DNA from: Rhineura floridana
Lineage: Eukaryota > Chordata > Lepidosauria > Squamata > Rhineuridae
NCBI RefSeq assembly: GCF_030035675.1
Contig: NC_084487.1
Location: 92,514,486 to 92,578,485 of the forward strand
DNA length: 64,000 nucleotides
Reading direction: 5' to 3'
How positions within the stretch are numbered: position 1 is the first letter of the stretch; every line of letters starts with the position of its first letter. Below, in pieces: positions 26,437 to 37,055 of the stretch. Both the position numbers and the translations under genes were made by a program. Under the pieces are notes generated by a model. That model saw only the letters and a program-made list of their open reading frames with translations, ran no database searches and was not told the origin of the DNA.

Positions 26437-27087
26437 ATGGCAATTAAGAAAGTGGCTGAAAATCTGGAAATAACTATGTTTCAGAAAATAATGGATGAGA
26501 TTGAGATAATGAAAATTGAATTGAGTAAAATGAAGCAGGAGATTAAAGATATAAGGGTCCCTGTGAGAGAGGTGACCCTGGAAGGGGTCCCTGTGAGAGA
26601 GGAGACCCCGGAGATTGGAACAGGGGTCCCTGTGAGAGAGGAGACCCTGGAGACTGGAATAGGGGTCCCTGTGAGAGAGGAGATCCCGGAGATTGGAACC
26701 AACGTGGAACAGGAACAAGATTTGGAGTCTATGGACTTTAGAAATAAAATCTATTGTTTGGAACTCAATGTTATCTCTGAAGAAATGAATGAAGATTCTA
26801 GAGATAAAGTTATCAATGGCATGGATAATCTTCTGGACTGGAATGATGTGATGGAGCCCAATATAGAGAAAATCTATGGAATTAACTGCAGCCATGTGAC
26901 AATGGAAAAACTTTTAAGAGATGACCCAGTGTATTTTGAAAAAAAGAACAGAGATATGATTTTACAGCAGTATTTCAGCAACCTATTCAGAATGGATGGC
27001 AAGAAAATATTTGGGATAGAGGTAATTCCCATCAGACTCTTACTATATGACTATGGCTTTGACAGCAAGATTATTATGGAATACTGA
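26437..27087 (+). CDS. L1-type ORF1 protein (RNA-binding chaperone)
   Basis: About 216 residues from ATG at 26437 (MAIKKVAENLEITMF); an in-frame ATG nine codons earlier (26410) is also possible. Layout, numbering from 26410: an N-terminal heptad-like helix (residues 15-48, MFQKIMDEIEIMKIELSKMKQEI); four tandem VPVREE-type repeats (about 50-97); an RRM-like part (about 111-160, RNKIYCLELNVISEE...EKIYGIN); and a C-terminal domain (about 161-212) with YFEKKNRDMILQQYF and GKKIFGIEVIPIRLL, the pattern of L1 ORF1p. L1 ORF1p forms trimers that coat L1 RNA in cytoplasmic particles. The frame is fully open, suggesting recent insertion. No host-gene function is implied. Confidence 0.8.
   Translation: MAIKKVAENLEITMFQKIMDEIEIMKIELSKMKQEIKDIRVPVREVTLEGVPVREETPEIGTGVPVREETLETGIGVPVREEIPEIGTNVEQEQDLESMDFRNKIYCLELNVISEEMNEDSRDKVINGMDNLLDWNDVMEPNIEKIYGINCSHVTMEKLLRDDPVYFEKKNRDMILQQYFSNLFRMDGKKIFGIEVIPIRLLLYDYGFDSKIIMEY
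26555..26702 (+). repeat. in-frame tandem repeats in ORF1
   Basis: Four units starting GTCCCTGTGAGAGAGG: the first of about 29-30 bp, the others of 39 bp. They code for (R/G)VPVREETPEIGT-like 13-residue units. All lengths keep the reading frame. They lie between the coiled coil and the RRM-like part. Confidence 0.9.
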
Positions 27088-27671
27088 TAATGGAAGATTG
27101 GATATTGAAATTACTGGACTTAACAAGACTACTGAAGATGGAAGATGGAAAATGGAACTAATAGAGATAATAGAACAATGGCTACTGAAATTATTGAACC
27201 TAACAGATTCTGATGTGATGGATTAATTGAAATGTTTATTTTGACTATGGTTTATGACAATAAGATTATCATAATTAGTAATGAGATGGATTAATCGATA
27301 TGCTTATCTGGAAAAAAAAAATTGATAGATATATTTCTTAAAGAATTGAAACCTCTCTTTGACTTTTTGTGGAAAGAATAAAGTAATGTTTATGAGATTT
27401 GATGATTAAGTAAGATAACTACTGGAGGAAAGTGATTTTATAATATGACTTAAGAGACAGGATTGTTATATATTATAGACTTATAACTGATTTGATCTTT
27501 GACAAATGGGAAGTCAATATTTTACTCTTTATTTTTTATTTTTGTTTTTTTTTCCTTTTTTTCTTTTTTTGTTTAACTATTTTTGATTTTGTTTTTTGTC
27601 TTTGAATGTTTTATGATTTTGTCTTGTATGTTTTATGAAAATCTGAATAAAAATTATTGAAAAAAAAAAAA

Positions 27672-27687
27672 AAAGTTGGGTCTGACG
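27672..27687 (+). repeat. right 16-bp target site duplication of the HAL1-like element
   Basis: AAAGTTGGGTCTGACG directly after the poly(A); the first As could also belong to the tail. Confidence 0.93.
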
Positions 27688-28364
27688 CCTCCAACAAGGG
27701 ACACAGGACGTTCTTCTCATTAACTATATACTGTATTACTTTTCTGTGACAGAGGGAATTAGGCATAGCTTGCTCGATTTTTACAATGACAATGATGAGA
27801 CAAGTGAGGCACTTGTGACAAAGATCTCCAATATTCTAAAGAAGAATGGTCTCAGCATTAACATTGTATATTGTATATTCTTATGTAGCTGAAAATGCCT
27901 CTGTAAATTTTGGAAAACACAAGTCAGTGTATCAGAAATTAAAACAGATTAATGACTACCTGATACAAGGGGAATGCAAATATAATCCACAATTGCTTCA
28001 AACATGGGATGAAGGCTTTGAGTTTTGATGTAGAAACACTTATCCTTAAGGAATACAGTAAGTTTAGTTTTCCGGCCAAGAAGGCAGTCTCCTTTGTCCT
28101 TTTTTGAATTTGTAGAAATGGAACACAAAGATATGCATCGGCACGTACCAATAAGTTGGTTGGCCCTTCTACCCACTATTGAATACATACTACAAATGTT
28201 GGTCTGCATTGAGGGCATACTTTTTTTTCAGAGGGGGAAGAAGAATGTACGAAGATTGCCTGGTTCTGGTGTATGGGATCTTTTTTCCAATTGTGGTCTG
28301 CGGACATGGATGATGGCTGTCTTGGCCCTTGCCCATCTTGGCTTATACTATCTAGCCTCTGGGG

Positions 28365-28485
28365 ATTGATGGGGTGGGCCCAGGGGGTGATAAATGCTTT
28401 CACACAAGAGAGGGTGGTGCCATCTGTCTTGAAGGAGACAGTGGGGAACCCACTCATTAAGAGGCCCTTCATGGAGCCAAAGGGT
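28365..28485 (+). mobile_element. L2-type LINE fragment
   Basis: Reads GWAQGVINAFTQERVVPSVLKETVGNPLIKRPFMEP, matching GWAKEIINASLREGVVPDCLKEAVVRPLLKKPSLDP of the intact L2 (about 43757-43860). Short internal piece, diverged. Confidence 0.75.
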
Positions 28486-28554
28486 TGTAGTCAACTAAGT
28501 CCTACTCAGAGTGGTCACTTTCTTCAAGCCATCTCTCCTTGAGTTTTTCTTAAG

Positions 28555-28625
28555 TATGTCAGGCATTGACCTCTAGGAACAGCTGGAGAGACTCCTGTCT
28601 GAAACCCTGGAGAACTGCTGTCAGT
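28555..28625 (+). mobile_element. tRNA SINE body fragment
   Basis: 'gctggagagactcctgtctgaaaccctggagaactgctgtcagtcagtgta' is the body of the SINE seen at 1-168 (minus) and 52055-52200. Confidence 0.6.
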
Positions 28626-29858
28626 CAGTGTATTCTAGCCTTCCCCACCCTGGTACCCTCCAAATGTTCCCCAACCGTGGCCTAGAAGAAATAATCATAC
28701 AACTACATCTATCAAAAGGCAAGTCTTTCTATCTATAGTACACTAAAGAAACACTGGGGGGGGGAACTGCTCACATTTCAAAAGAAAGCCATGACAAAAT
28801 ATAAGACAGTAGTGGTTTTATTGCCTGTGACATTACATATTACTTTTTTATCCTTAAGCAATTGCAGTGCAAACAATTGGAACAATTTTAAAATCATAGG
28901 AGAATACAAATTTCCACTTGTGCCAGGGCACTGCTGTCCTCAAGGCTTCATCTCATAAGGGATTGTTTCCTGGTCAGACTTTGCTGACACTGATGTGAAC
29001 TGCTCAAGAGTAAAGGAGCTTCACAGGTTCCATGTATTCTGCCTTAAAGGTCAATTCATATGGACCAGGGTCACATGGTAGCCACTTAAAGTTTCCTGTG
29101 GGAATGCAAAGGTCTGCAGCCTCCAACCTTGGCTTCAATCCAGCGTTGGCCCACCCCTAATTTTTGAGCAGCAGTGGAGGGGTGTCAAACTTAGCTGGAC
29201 CACTTGGCAAGAGGCTAGAGAGAGTCACCTTGCCATGAACTTATGTGTGCCCCACAGTCAGCTTTTAAGTAGTTACCATAGGACTGGCAAGCATTTGAAT
29301 GATATATAGTATGCAGAACAAGAATGTGGCTTGGTGTAGGAAAAAATAACTCTATAGTACATACAAATTACAGTAAGATGCACTTTTCACAATTCAATAA
29401 ATATATTTTAATCTTTTTTGCCCTGTGGCAACTTAACAAACTCAGTAATCTAAATGAAAAATAGATGCAAGTGAATTTCTTACAACCTAACGTTATACTC
29501 TCTTTAACTGCCTGGATAATAGCAGCTAATCAATGTCCTGTAGTTATGTAATCACAGATCCAGTCAGACATAAATGGTGCAATGCGCTCAAGTTCTATTC
29601 TGCCTTTCACACATTTGGCTTGAGGGGACATCTTTCAAGGCATTGTTTCCTAAGATGACCCAAAGGAGAGAGGTGATTTAAAGCACTGCCTACAATCCTG
29701 GTTTGCAAATAAGGATCACAGAAAACTGTGATTCGGCAAAGTAGGACATCTACTTTTGAGCCAGGGACCGAAGAGAAAGGGAGGGGAGCTATTGCTTGTG
29801 TTAAGCAGCAGTGTTATGTCTGAACTGAGTTCAAAGGGAAGAAAAGGCTGTCTAGGCC

Positions 29859-29941
29859 AGCCTTCCCCAACACGGTGCCTTCTGGATGCATTGGACTACA
29901 ACTCCCACCATCCCTAGATGATGCTAGGTTGGGGAAGGCTC
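29859..29941. mobile_element. short hAT MITE
   Basis: AGCCTTCCCCAAC...GTTGGGGAAGGCTC palindrome with inner 'ggactacaactcccaccatccct'. Flanks tctaggcc (29851-29858) and actaggcc (29942-29949) match at 7 of 8 bases. Confidence 0.75.
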
Positions 29942-30873
29942 ACTAGGCCAAGTGTTGCTCCCCCCCAGCATCCATTTCCCCAAGCAATCTAGATAAAGTA
30001 TGTAGGAGCAAATGACTCACAGAATGCTTCCGACATAGCACAGCTCCAGATCATTTAAGGAAATGAGCTAGGTCGTGTGCTACAAGAAAACCAAAAGCTA
30101 AGAGTATTCCACCAAGTTCAACACCTGCAAATCTCATTGGTTTCAATGGAAAAGTTAACTCTGGTTGGATCATGCCCATTTTGAACAAAAAATGAGCAGG
30201 AGAAAGAAGATTAAACATATTCTCCCAATGCCTTCCTTGCTGGAAAGAATGTAGAATCTTTCTTCAATAAATCCAGTTTCAAAAACATTCACCACTTAAT
30301 ATCTCCTCCTAAAAGTGGATACTTCAGATATACTCATTTCTGAGTGTTTAAAAAATCTCTTCAGACCACATAATTTAATTTGAAAATTAAAAATGCATTA
30401 AAAACTAGATGTTTCAGATATTTCTTTTAAAAACAGCTAAGTAAAGGTGCTGCAAAAAAAAGATGTTTCTCTTTTTACAAAAATCAAAGTGTTAAGTGTT
30501 GATATGGAGTTCAATTCTGCTATACATACACAAACCTTATTATATACAAATGCATCCCTGATCTTTTAGAGGCAAGTTCTACAATGTCATAGTACAGAGA
30601 CTGAAATATGCTTTCTGAAAGCAAAAAATTACCAACAATGACCAAGTCTACCAATTTACCAACAATTAGTTTGCCCGTGGGATACGGGCTTTGTGCGTGT
30701 GCAGAAAAAAAATGTTCCATGTATATCCTGGATGTTGCAATGTTGGGACCAAAAAAAAAAAGTTCCAAAGATTCAACTCTTGAATGGGTGGGTTTTACTG
30801 GATATGACTACACAGGCAAGTTAACTGACACACATGGGTTCCACTTAATTGCATGTGAAAGTTTCACCCAGGG

Positions 30874-31160
30874 CTGGCCCTACCATTAGCCAGAGTGAGA
30901 TGATCACCTCAGGTAACACTAGCTGGTCCTTCTGAGCCCACCAGCCATTCCCCTCTGTTGGAAGACAGAGCTGTGTGCCCCACACAGTCTGTCCTGCAGC
31001 ACCTAAGCTAGCTTGCCTCCCTCAGGTATAACAGAGGATGCTGACTGATAATCAGCTTCAAGGTAAGATTCATGTGCCAGTCTAATCAGCTTCTGTACAT
31101 GAAGTTTGGGGGCAGGGGGATCTTCTCCTTTGCCTCAGGCCACAAAATGTCTTGGTTTCC
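30874..31160. repeat. possible foldback element ('gggctggccc' family)
   Basis: Starts 'agggctggccctaccattagccagagtgagatga...cctcagg' and ends 'gcctcaggccacaaaatgtcttgg', a weak mirror of the left side. A partial related piece may lie at 8655-8725. Confidence 0.35.
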
Positions 31161-32058
31161 ATTGTGCACATGTGCATCCAACCAGTGTAATGCAGTGGCA
31201 TTTCTGTACAAAGATATTGGTGAGCCTTCCCACCCATCTCTCCATGACAGTGTCGCTGTGAATGACTCACATGCAACAAGTGTGTTCTTGCTAAATCCTG
31301 AAAATAAAAAGCTTGCAGCGTTCTGGCCCTCATGGTTGTGATTATTAATTTAAAAATGGAACATTTCCTAAAAGTTCAGAAGATGCAAGTTTTTGTTTTT
31401 GTTTTGTTTTAAGAAAGACATCCCTGCTTTCCAGCCTCGTGGCTTTAGACCCTTTTCTGGATTTTTAAGGATTGACTTTAGGGTATTCTCAGCTGTGATT
31501 AATAACTGCAGAAGAAGCATACCAGAGTGCAAAACGTCCAACAGCTGTGGCTTGCCAGCTACCGTTTCTTTAAAATGATAATGAAAATTACTTAAATTAC
31601 AAATAACTGAAAACATTGATTAGGTTTGGCCTTCTACTATCAAGTAAGGCTTTCAGTGCTGAACAAGTTGCCCATACTTTGTTATAAAATTCCGATAGAA
31701 TTAGAGAGCCCAAAAGTCATACCCTGATTTTTTTTTTGTCACATGCTTCCTATTTTAAAAATGTTAAGAGGATCATTTTAAAACGTTAAAATGTTCTGCT
31801 ATAAACAGCATTTTACATAATGTACATCTTCTCATAAAACAGAACCTATTTGCTCTCAGTACATAAAACAGTCATTTTTTTAGTCATAAAAGTATAGCTA
31901 GATCCTTAAGATCACAATCATTAATTTATGAAATAAGATAGGAACCCAGATTCACTGTAGTTCGCAAAGGATGTCTTCATTCATTGTCTGTTTCCTTTTC
32001 TGAATTTGAATGATGAACTCAGACTCCAAATGTACAATTAACAGAATGGCTGATCACT

Positions 32059-32364
32059 CTAAAGTTCCTCCATTTCAAAGTGTGTGTTAAAGCTGTTTGT
32101 CATGGATGTGTGCTCCAAGATCCTTGTTAGGCTGGGTTTCAGCAGCTCCACTGAATGACATGACAGGTGCTGTGTGGTATCGTTCTTCAAGGTCAGCATT
32201 TGATCTGTACCCGGACCCCGTCGGTCATAATACAGAGCCCACAGCAAAGTAATAGTGAGGATCATAGCCAGAATCTGGGTTACCCCAATAGAGATACCTA
32301 GAAATCGAAGCACCTGTAGTTGTTTTGTTCCTCTCAAAAAGGTGTACATCTTTTTACCACAACC
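32059..32364 (-). CDS. TSPAN12: TSPAN12 last coding exon
   Basis: Codes on the minus strand for 101 residues: [101 protein letters not shown], stop at 32059-32061. It holds the last cysteine of the extracellular loop (GCG), TM4 (about residues 18-45 of this exon) and the cytoplasmic tail. The acceptor is cttgttccacag. The [10 protein letters not shown] end is nearly identical to mammalian TSPAN12. The protein supports Norrin/FZD4/LRP5 beta-catenin signalling in retinal vessels. Confidence 0.97.
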   Translation of the reverse strand, partial: GCGKKMYTFLRGTKQLQVLRFLGISIGVTQILAMILTITLLWALYYDRRGPGTDQMLTLKNDTTQHLSCHSVELLKPSLTRILEHTSMTNSFNTHFEMEEL

Positions 32365-33069
32365 CTGTGGAACAAGAGAGATCAGAAAGGTTATCCACCA
32401 TTAAAAGTCATCTGTGCCAAATTTCCACATTTTTTCCAACACTATTGGTGCTGTTCTTTAATGCCATATCAGTCCATAAAACAAAACAGCTCTTATCAAT
32501 GATTTGATTTTGGAGAAGGGTGCTGACCTGACTTTCATTAGAGATTGGAGGCCACCAGAGTACTCAGGTGGACATAGCTAAGTTGATATGTCTCCTCTGT
32601 GTGCACCTGGGTTCTTGATGCAGCACTAATATTGGCTTGATGACTGGTGTGTGTGTGGCAGCATGCCTGTCAGGATTCCACCACCTTCTTCAGGATTCCT
32701 GTTCAATAAAGTCTCAGTTTTACGTATTTGTCTGGGTTATTGGGAAATTTGGAAAGCTTTAACATTAACATTTCAACATTAACATATTGTCCATCCCACT
32801 TCCTAACCATGTCTTTGCCTGAGCACCCGCATGGACTCAACAGTAACACTGAGGCCTACCTTGTCTTGGCCACTCAGGATTCCATGATAACTATGGGTCT
32901 GTCCAACATATAATCAGGCCAACACATGCACTGAGTAACACTTTGTATCTGGTGCTCTCGACTAGTCAGGAAAATGGTGACCTAGAATTCCCTGACATCC
33001 ATCCCTTTACTTGTTACAAACAGGTCACTTTCTGGTAAGTTTTAGAGTTTCAGTGATTACTCTTTTCTG

Positions 33070-34640
33070 CAGGATTGGTGGACCTATTAGAATGGTCCTC
33101 CCCTGGATGAAATCTGAGGAATTCCCATGAGCCCTTGACAAGGTGGCTCTAAATGTTTTGTGGGATGCTGAGATGACTCACGTATTGACACAATTTTTGC
33201 CATGACTATCGAAATACGTTCTCCCCCATTGAATAAATGGGAAACTGCCTGTTAGTTGACTGGAAAGCTGGGAGTGATAAAGCAGTTGGGAAGAAGGCTA
33301 GAACACAAGTGGCAGGAGGTAAGAGCTCCTTTTAGACAGCATATTTTGCAGCAAAGCAATACTTCTCTAGCACCACTGTATCCCCACAGTGCCACCCAGA
33401 GAAGCTTGCCCTAAGTGATATAGGGTTTTCTCCAGCTTAGCCCACAGAGATATCTTAATAAACTCTCAGAATACCATGTTGTTGTCAAACTACTCTCAGG
33501 ATAAAATCAGTTGCATTCACCTCAACTTGGATGCAATTAGCTCTGCAAGCAGTCAAAGAATGTGTACAGCAACATCTAGTCTTCCTTTCCTGGATGCATT
33601 TCAGTTATTGAGACCAATGGACATAGACATGTAGACTGTCACCTGTTTGCAAGTGCTTCGAGGAATGTGGCCTACTACCCGGCTTCCAACATCTAGCAGG
33701 AAGACTGGGTTCAGGAAATAACTAATGTCTCCTTGCAGGAGGAGGTAATTTCAGTTGTGCTAAAGAAGCCCACCTTGGACGGCAAAGATTGTTCAAACTA
33801 CTAACCAGTTGCAAATATTCCCTGCTGGGGCAAGGTGCTTGAGGAAGTGCTTGTTGTGCTAGTTTGAGCATTTTAGAGTGACAATGACTATCTGAATCCA
33901 TTTGTCTGGTTTCAGACCTGGCTCCGAAATGGACTTATCCTGATGGCTACGCTCCTATGCTAGGAGAAATCAGGATGATTTCATAATTTTCCTTGAGTCC
34001 TTGATAGCTTTTGATACCACTGACCATGGTATCATTCTAGATTGACTGGCTAGGAAAGGAATTGGGGACACTGTGCTGCATGTAGTGCTAGGAAAGTTGC
34101 TCTACTTCATGGCATTCGTGTTATATTGTTCTACTAGACTCCATTTTCTCTCCCATCCTGGTTCAACATCTACATGAAACTGCTGAGTGAGGTTACCCAG
34201 AATTTTGGAGGCAGGTGTAGCATCTCTGGCATAAAATGCCTTCTAACAGATGCATCTGGTATGCCAGCTACAATCCCTCCTGGTCAGAGATACCTAAGTA
34301 ATTGTTATTGATACTCTGGTGACATCCAGACTAGACCACTGCAATGAAGCATACATACAACATTAAACTTTTTTTTTTCCAGAATCATCAACTGCTCCAG
34401 AATACTGCCACAAGGTTGGTGACTGGGATCAGCCAAAGGAAACATATATTCTTAAACAACCTTCACTGGATGGTCTACTTTAGAGCAGAATTCAAAGTTT
34501 TGGTGCTTTCCTTTAAAGCCATATATCGTTTGGGCCACAGGCATCTGAAGAGCAGCCTACTCCCACATAAACGTGCCCGTATGTTGAGGTCATCTTCAGA
34601 GGCTTTTCTGTAGGTACCCATATGCTTGAGGATGATGACT
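33070..34640 (+). mobile_element. decayed L2-type LINE (ORF2 remnants)
   Basis: It follows the order of the intact L2 at 42137-45199. A 'ggtggacctattagaatggtcc' piece (33078) matches 43049; 'gtgctaaagaagcccaccttgga' (33757) matches the KKPSLD region; 'agcttttgataccactgaccatggtatc' (34008) is RT motif A; 'ttcaacatctacatgaaactgctgagtg' (34162) is the NIYMKPLG region; 'cttcactggatggtctac...' (34461) is the C-terminal LHWLP region. There are many internal losses and no open frame. It is much older than the 42-kb copy. Confidence 0.8.
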
Positions 34641-34649
34641 GGAGTGAAG

Positions 34650-35260
34650 CTCCCCACTTTTTTTGTTAAGATTGCCAATTTGTGGTTTCTAAAGAGTGTG
34701 TTCTGTTTGATGTAGCATGTCCTGCCTGTCCTAGTGCTTGTAAAAGTAGCTGTCTCCCTGAGGTACACACAGGTGATACAGCGTTTGGAGTGACAGAACA
34801 TCACCTGCAGGTCCTGCAATTTAATTTACATTATCGAATGCAAAAGACCAGGATGTCATATCCAATACGTAGGAAAAACCACAACTGACCTATGCACGCA
34901 CTTCAGGAACCACAAGTCGGCAATTTTGACAAAAAAAGTGGAGCAACCAGTTGCAAAGCATTTTAACACTGAGGGTCACAGCCTGTTGGACTTTTCTATT
35001 ACAGCGATAGAGATGCCAGCAGATCCAGCAGCATTGACCAAAAGGGAGAACTTTTGGATTTACTCCCTGGACACATTGGCACCACATGGCCTGAACCTGG
35101 AGGACAGTACCACCACTACTTAGCTTCTGCAAAGGAAGCCCCTCTGAGCATTCCATCCTCAAAGCTCTATAACTGCCACCTTGGTAACAACATTTGTAAT
35201 TTGGCAGCTGATGAAAGCGGAAGCTGAAACGTTTTGTTAATATAATAAAAACCTCTGTTT
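34650..35260 (+). mobile_element. Penelope-like element remnant (GIY-YIG end and 3' UTR)
   Basis: Plus-strand pieces read YVGKTTTDLCTHFRNHKSAIL, VEQPVAKHFNTEGHSLLDFSITAIEMPA and RENFWIYSLDTLAPHGLNLED. This is the GIY-YIG endonuclease module at the C terminus of Penelope-like elements. After the stop, 'ctgatgaaagcggaagctgaaacgttttgttaatataataaaa' is a 3' end of the type seen with these elements. RT is not present. Broken. Confidence 0.65.
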
Positions 35261-36139
35261 TGTTAATCACAATTACTTCATATAGTTTTAGGTGATTAAT
35301 GGAATCCTTATAGGGATCCAGAGCAAGCTTGAGTGAAGTTCTGTTTGTTGCTTTCAAAACTGTCTACATATATGACAGAGCTTATTTTTAGCTTCCTAGT
35401 CATAAAACAGCTTTTTTTCAAGTTAAGGCTCTTTTCCCTCTTTTCTTCTACTGAACCTTTTGAGGTCACAAAAAATTATGTTTAACTGAAGTCAATAAAA
35501 AGCTGAGATAGCTCTCTGACTTTGCAAAAAAAGTCTCTAAAACTCCATACAATGACACAGATGTTTAAAATGGACTCCAAAAATGATTCTAAGTTTCTTC
35601 TTTTTACAAAAAATCAGGCACTATTGAATAAGAAAGCTACAGATCTCCATTGGTGGAAATTCAAAAAGGCCAAATGCTTCTGAGGAGTCTTTTGGAGGTA
35701 CGTGACATGTGATAATAGAGAATAATTGATTGGATCTCCTGTAATTATTCACTAATAACTATGAAGTTAAAAGGTTCATATTCAAATCTCCACACAATGA
35801 CAGAAGCAACTAGGAAGATAATGAAAAGAGCAAGTATATAATTCACTGCAGGTGGCCTGCCATCTTCTGTGGCTTGTATCTTACCACAAAGTGTAAATGT
35901 AAAATTTAAAAAGTTTTTTTTAAAAATGAGGAAAGTCAAATGCGTACAGGGAAGCAGATTAGAACAGCAGGCTTTTTAGACCAATGGCCTATCCAGCAAT
36001 TTGATGCCAACAAGGGGTCTTCCTTGCACACGTATTTACACACTCTTTCTGCTATTTATTTCAGCGGAGAGGCCAGCTCCATATAGTTGCCCATGGTATG
36101 TTCAGAAGCTGATGAATTTTCACATTCACAGAGGATAAG

Positions 36140-36292
36140 GATAAGTACCAGCCAATCGCTGTGGAACAACAAGAGGAGAGGGCTATTACCCGCATGTCCT
36201 GTTTATGGGCTTCCCAGAGGCATGTGGATGCCAGGCTAGACAGACCTTTGTTGTGTACTGATCCAGCACAGCTCTTCTTATGTGCACTGGGG
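36140..36292 (+). mobile_element. CR1-type LINE 3' end
   Basis: 'gtcctgtttatgggcttcccagaggcatgtgg...ctgatccagcacagctcttcttatgt' matches the 3' UTR end of the CR1 at 58985-59850. Confidence 0.65.
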
Positions 36293-36414
36293 CCCCTCCT
36301 TAGAGTGAGACGGTAGCACTCCCATTCTGCGTTTGGCGGCAGCAGCAGCTCCTGACCTTGCCACGGATCGCGGAAAGGAAGCTCCCAGGCATCTCCCCCC
36401 AAATGCAGTCAGTG

Positions 36415-36612
36415 CAGATGTCAATAAGCCCGCATGCATGTCCCACCTACTTCTCCCATCCCTGCGCGTGCATGCCTCTCATCAACCAAGATGGTGGCGG
36501 AGGCTTCCCTAATGGGCTGACACCTCTGCCACCACACAGGGCGCACATCATTTACAGGGACGATAGAGGTAGGTGGGACATGCGGTTGGGTTTATTAGCC
36601 CTGCCTGTATGG
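36415..36612. mobile_element. GC-rich foldback element
   Basis: Left arm AATAAGCCCGCATGCATGTCCCACCTACTTCTCCCATCCCTG (36423-36464) is mirrored by the right arm CAGGGACGATAGAGGTAGGTGGGACATGCGGTTGGGTTTATT (about 36557-36598). The loop of about 90 bp is GC-rich. The ORFs across it are by-products of composition. Confidence 0.6.
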
Positions 36613-36911
36613 AGGGGCTGGGTTATGATGCTACGGGCCTGGTGCAGGCTGGTGCCCAAGGACCCAGGCATGCCTAGCACAAGCCCTGCATGGATGGGTG
36701 AATGTCTTTGATGAGGACGGACACCATTTTCCCAATGGGAAAGATACAGTCCAAGAACACACCATTGCTACCTTATTTATTCCTCCACCTAATTCTATTG
36801 TTCTGCTGCAAAAGCCTTTGTATGACACACCTGCAATGACCTATGGGAGAAGCTACCATCCCAATTACAGCATCCACTACGTATCTTAGAAGCAAACATG
36901 TATGTCCTTAC

Positions 36912-37055
36912 CTCCTGGTAAAGGTCACTAAGATCCTCATGGTGTGCCTGCTTGGAGCATCCTGGGAATTCTCTCACACAACAGGAATCGGGAGGCCAAT
37001 CCATCTCCGTCATTTCCAACCAATCAGTGAAGTACACCACTCCACAGCATTTAAA
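36912..37055 (-). CDS. TSPAN12: TSPAN12 coding exon (large extracellular loop)
   Basis: Codes for 48 residues: [48 protein letters not shown]. It carries the tetraspanin signature CCG and the PDSCC motif, whose cysteines form the disulfides of the large extracellular loop. The acceptor is cttcctgttgcag and the donor GAG|gtaagg; phase 0 at both ends. Apart from HH for HQ it matches the mammalian sequence as I recall it. Confidence 0.97.

Larger units (their letters stand above)
25680..27671 (+). mobile_element. HAL1-like element: L1-type ORF1, no ORF2, poly(A) tail
   Basis: An insertion of about 2.0 kb bounded by a perfect 16-bp target site duplication and ending in GAATAAAAATTATTG plus about 14 A. 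It has a 5' UTR of about 750 bp that begins GACTTCCGGGAAGGG, an ORF1 of L1 type (26437-27087), and a T- and A-rich 3' UTR of about 580 bp. There is no endonuclease or RT sequence anywhere between ORF1 and the tail, where a full L1 would carry about 4 kb. The form matches the half-LINEs (HAL1) known in mammals. L1 proteins must have moved it in trans. It could instead be a retrocopy of an internally spliced or deleted L1 RNA. Confidence 0.85.
25615..28260 (+). pseudogene. hAT-family transposase-like fossil, split by a later insertion
   Basis: The two parts are 25615-25679 and 27688-28260. The first reads LELLLKDLDNAPFFKVGSD and the second starts ASNKGHRTFF. Later pieces read GIRHSLLDFYNDNDETSEALVTKISNILKKNGL, ENASVNFGKHKSVYQKLKQINDYL and EFVEMEHKDMHRHVPISWLALLPTIEYIL. 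SDASNKG, DNASVNFGKH-like and the WLALLPTIE block are typical of hAT-superfamily catalytic regions and of host genes derived from them. Several frame changes occur, so it is dead. It could be a transposon or a copy of a hAT-derived gene. N-terminal and C-terminal ends are missing. Confidence 0.7.
28817..32058 (-). other. TSPAN12: TSPAN12 3' UTR and downstream, end uncertain
   Basis: Downstream of the TSPAN12 stop on the minus strand. The first canonical AATAAA I find on this strand is at 28817-28822. An ATTAAA variant is near 30370, which would better fit a 3' UTR of about 1.5 kb. It contains a MITE (29859-29941) and a possible foldback (30874-31160). Otherwise it is AT-rich without structure. 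Confidence 0.35.
32365..36911 (-). other. TSPAN12: TSPAN12 intron before last exon
   Basis: Holds a decayed L2 copy (33070-34640), a Penelope-like remnant (34650-35260), a CR1 3' end (36140-36292) and a GC-rich foldback (36415-36612). I see nothing in 32370-33060 and 35270-36130. Confidence 0.8.

Noticed and set aside
26419-26895. Minus-strand ORFs with SHRDP or SLTGTP repeats
   Set aside because: Antisense shadow of the VPVREE repeats in the L1-type ORF1.
36358-36711. 117-codon open frame in a GC-rich patch
   Set aside because: Runs across the two arms of a foldback element and is explained by its composition.
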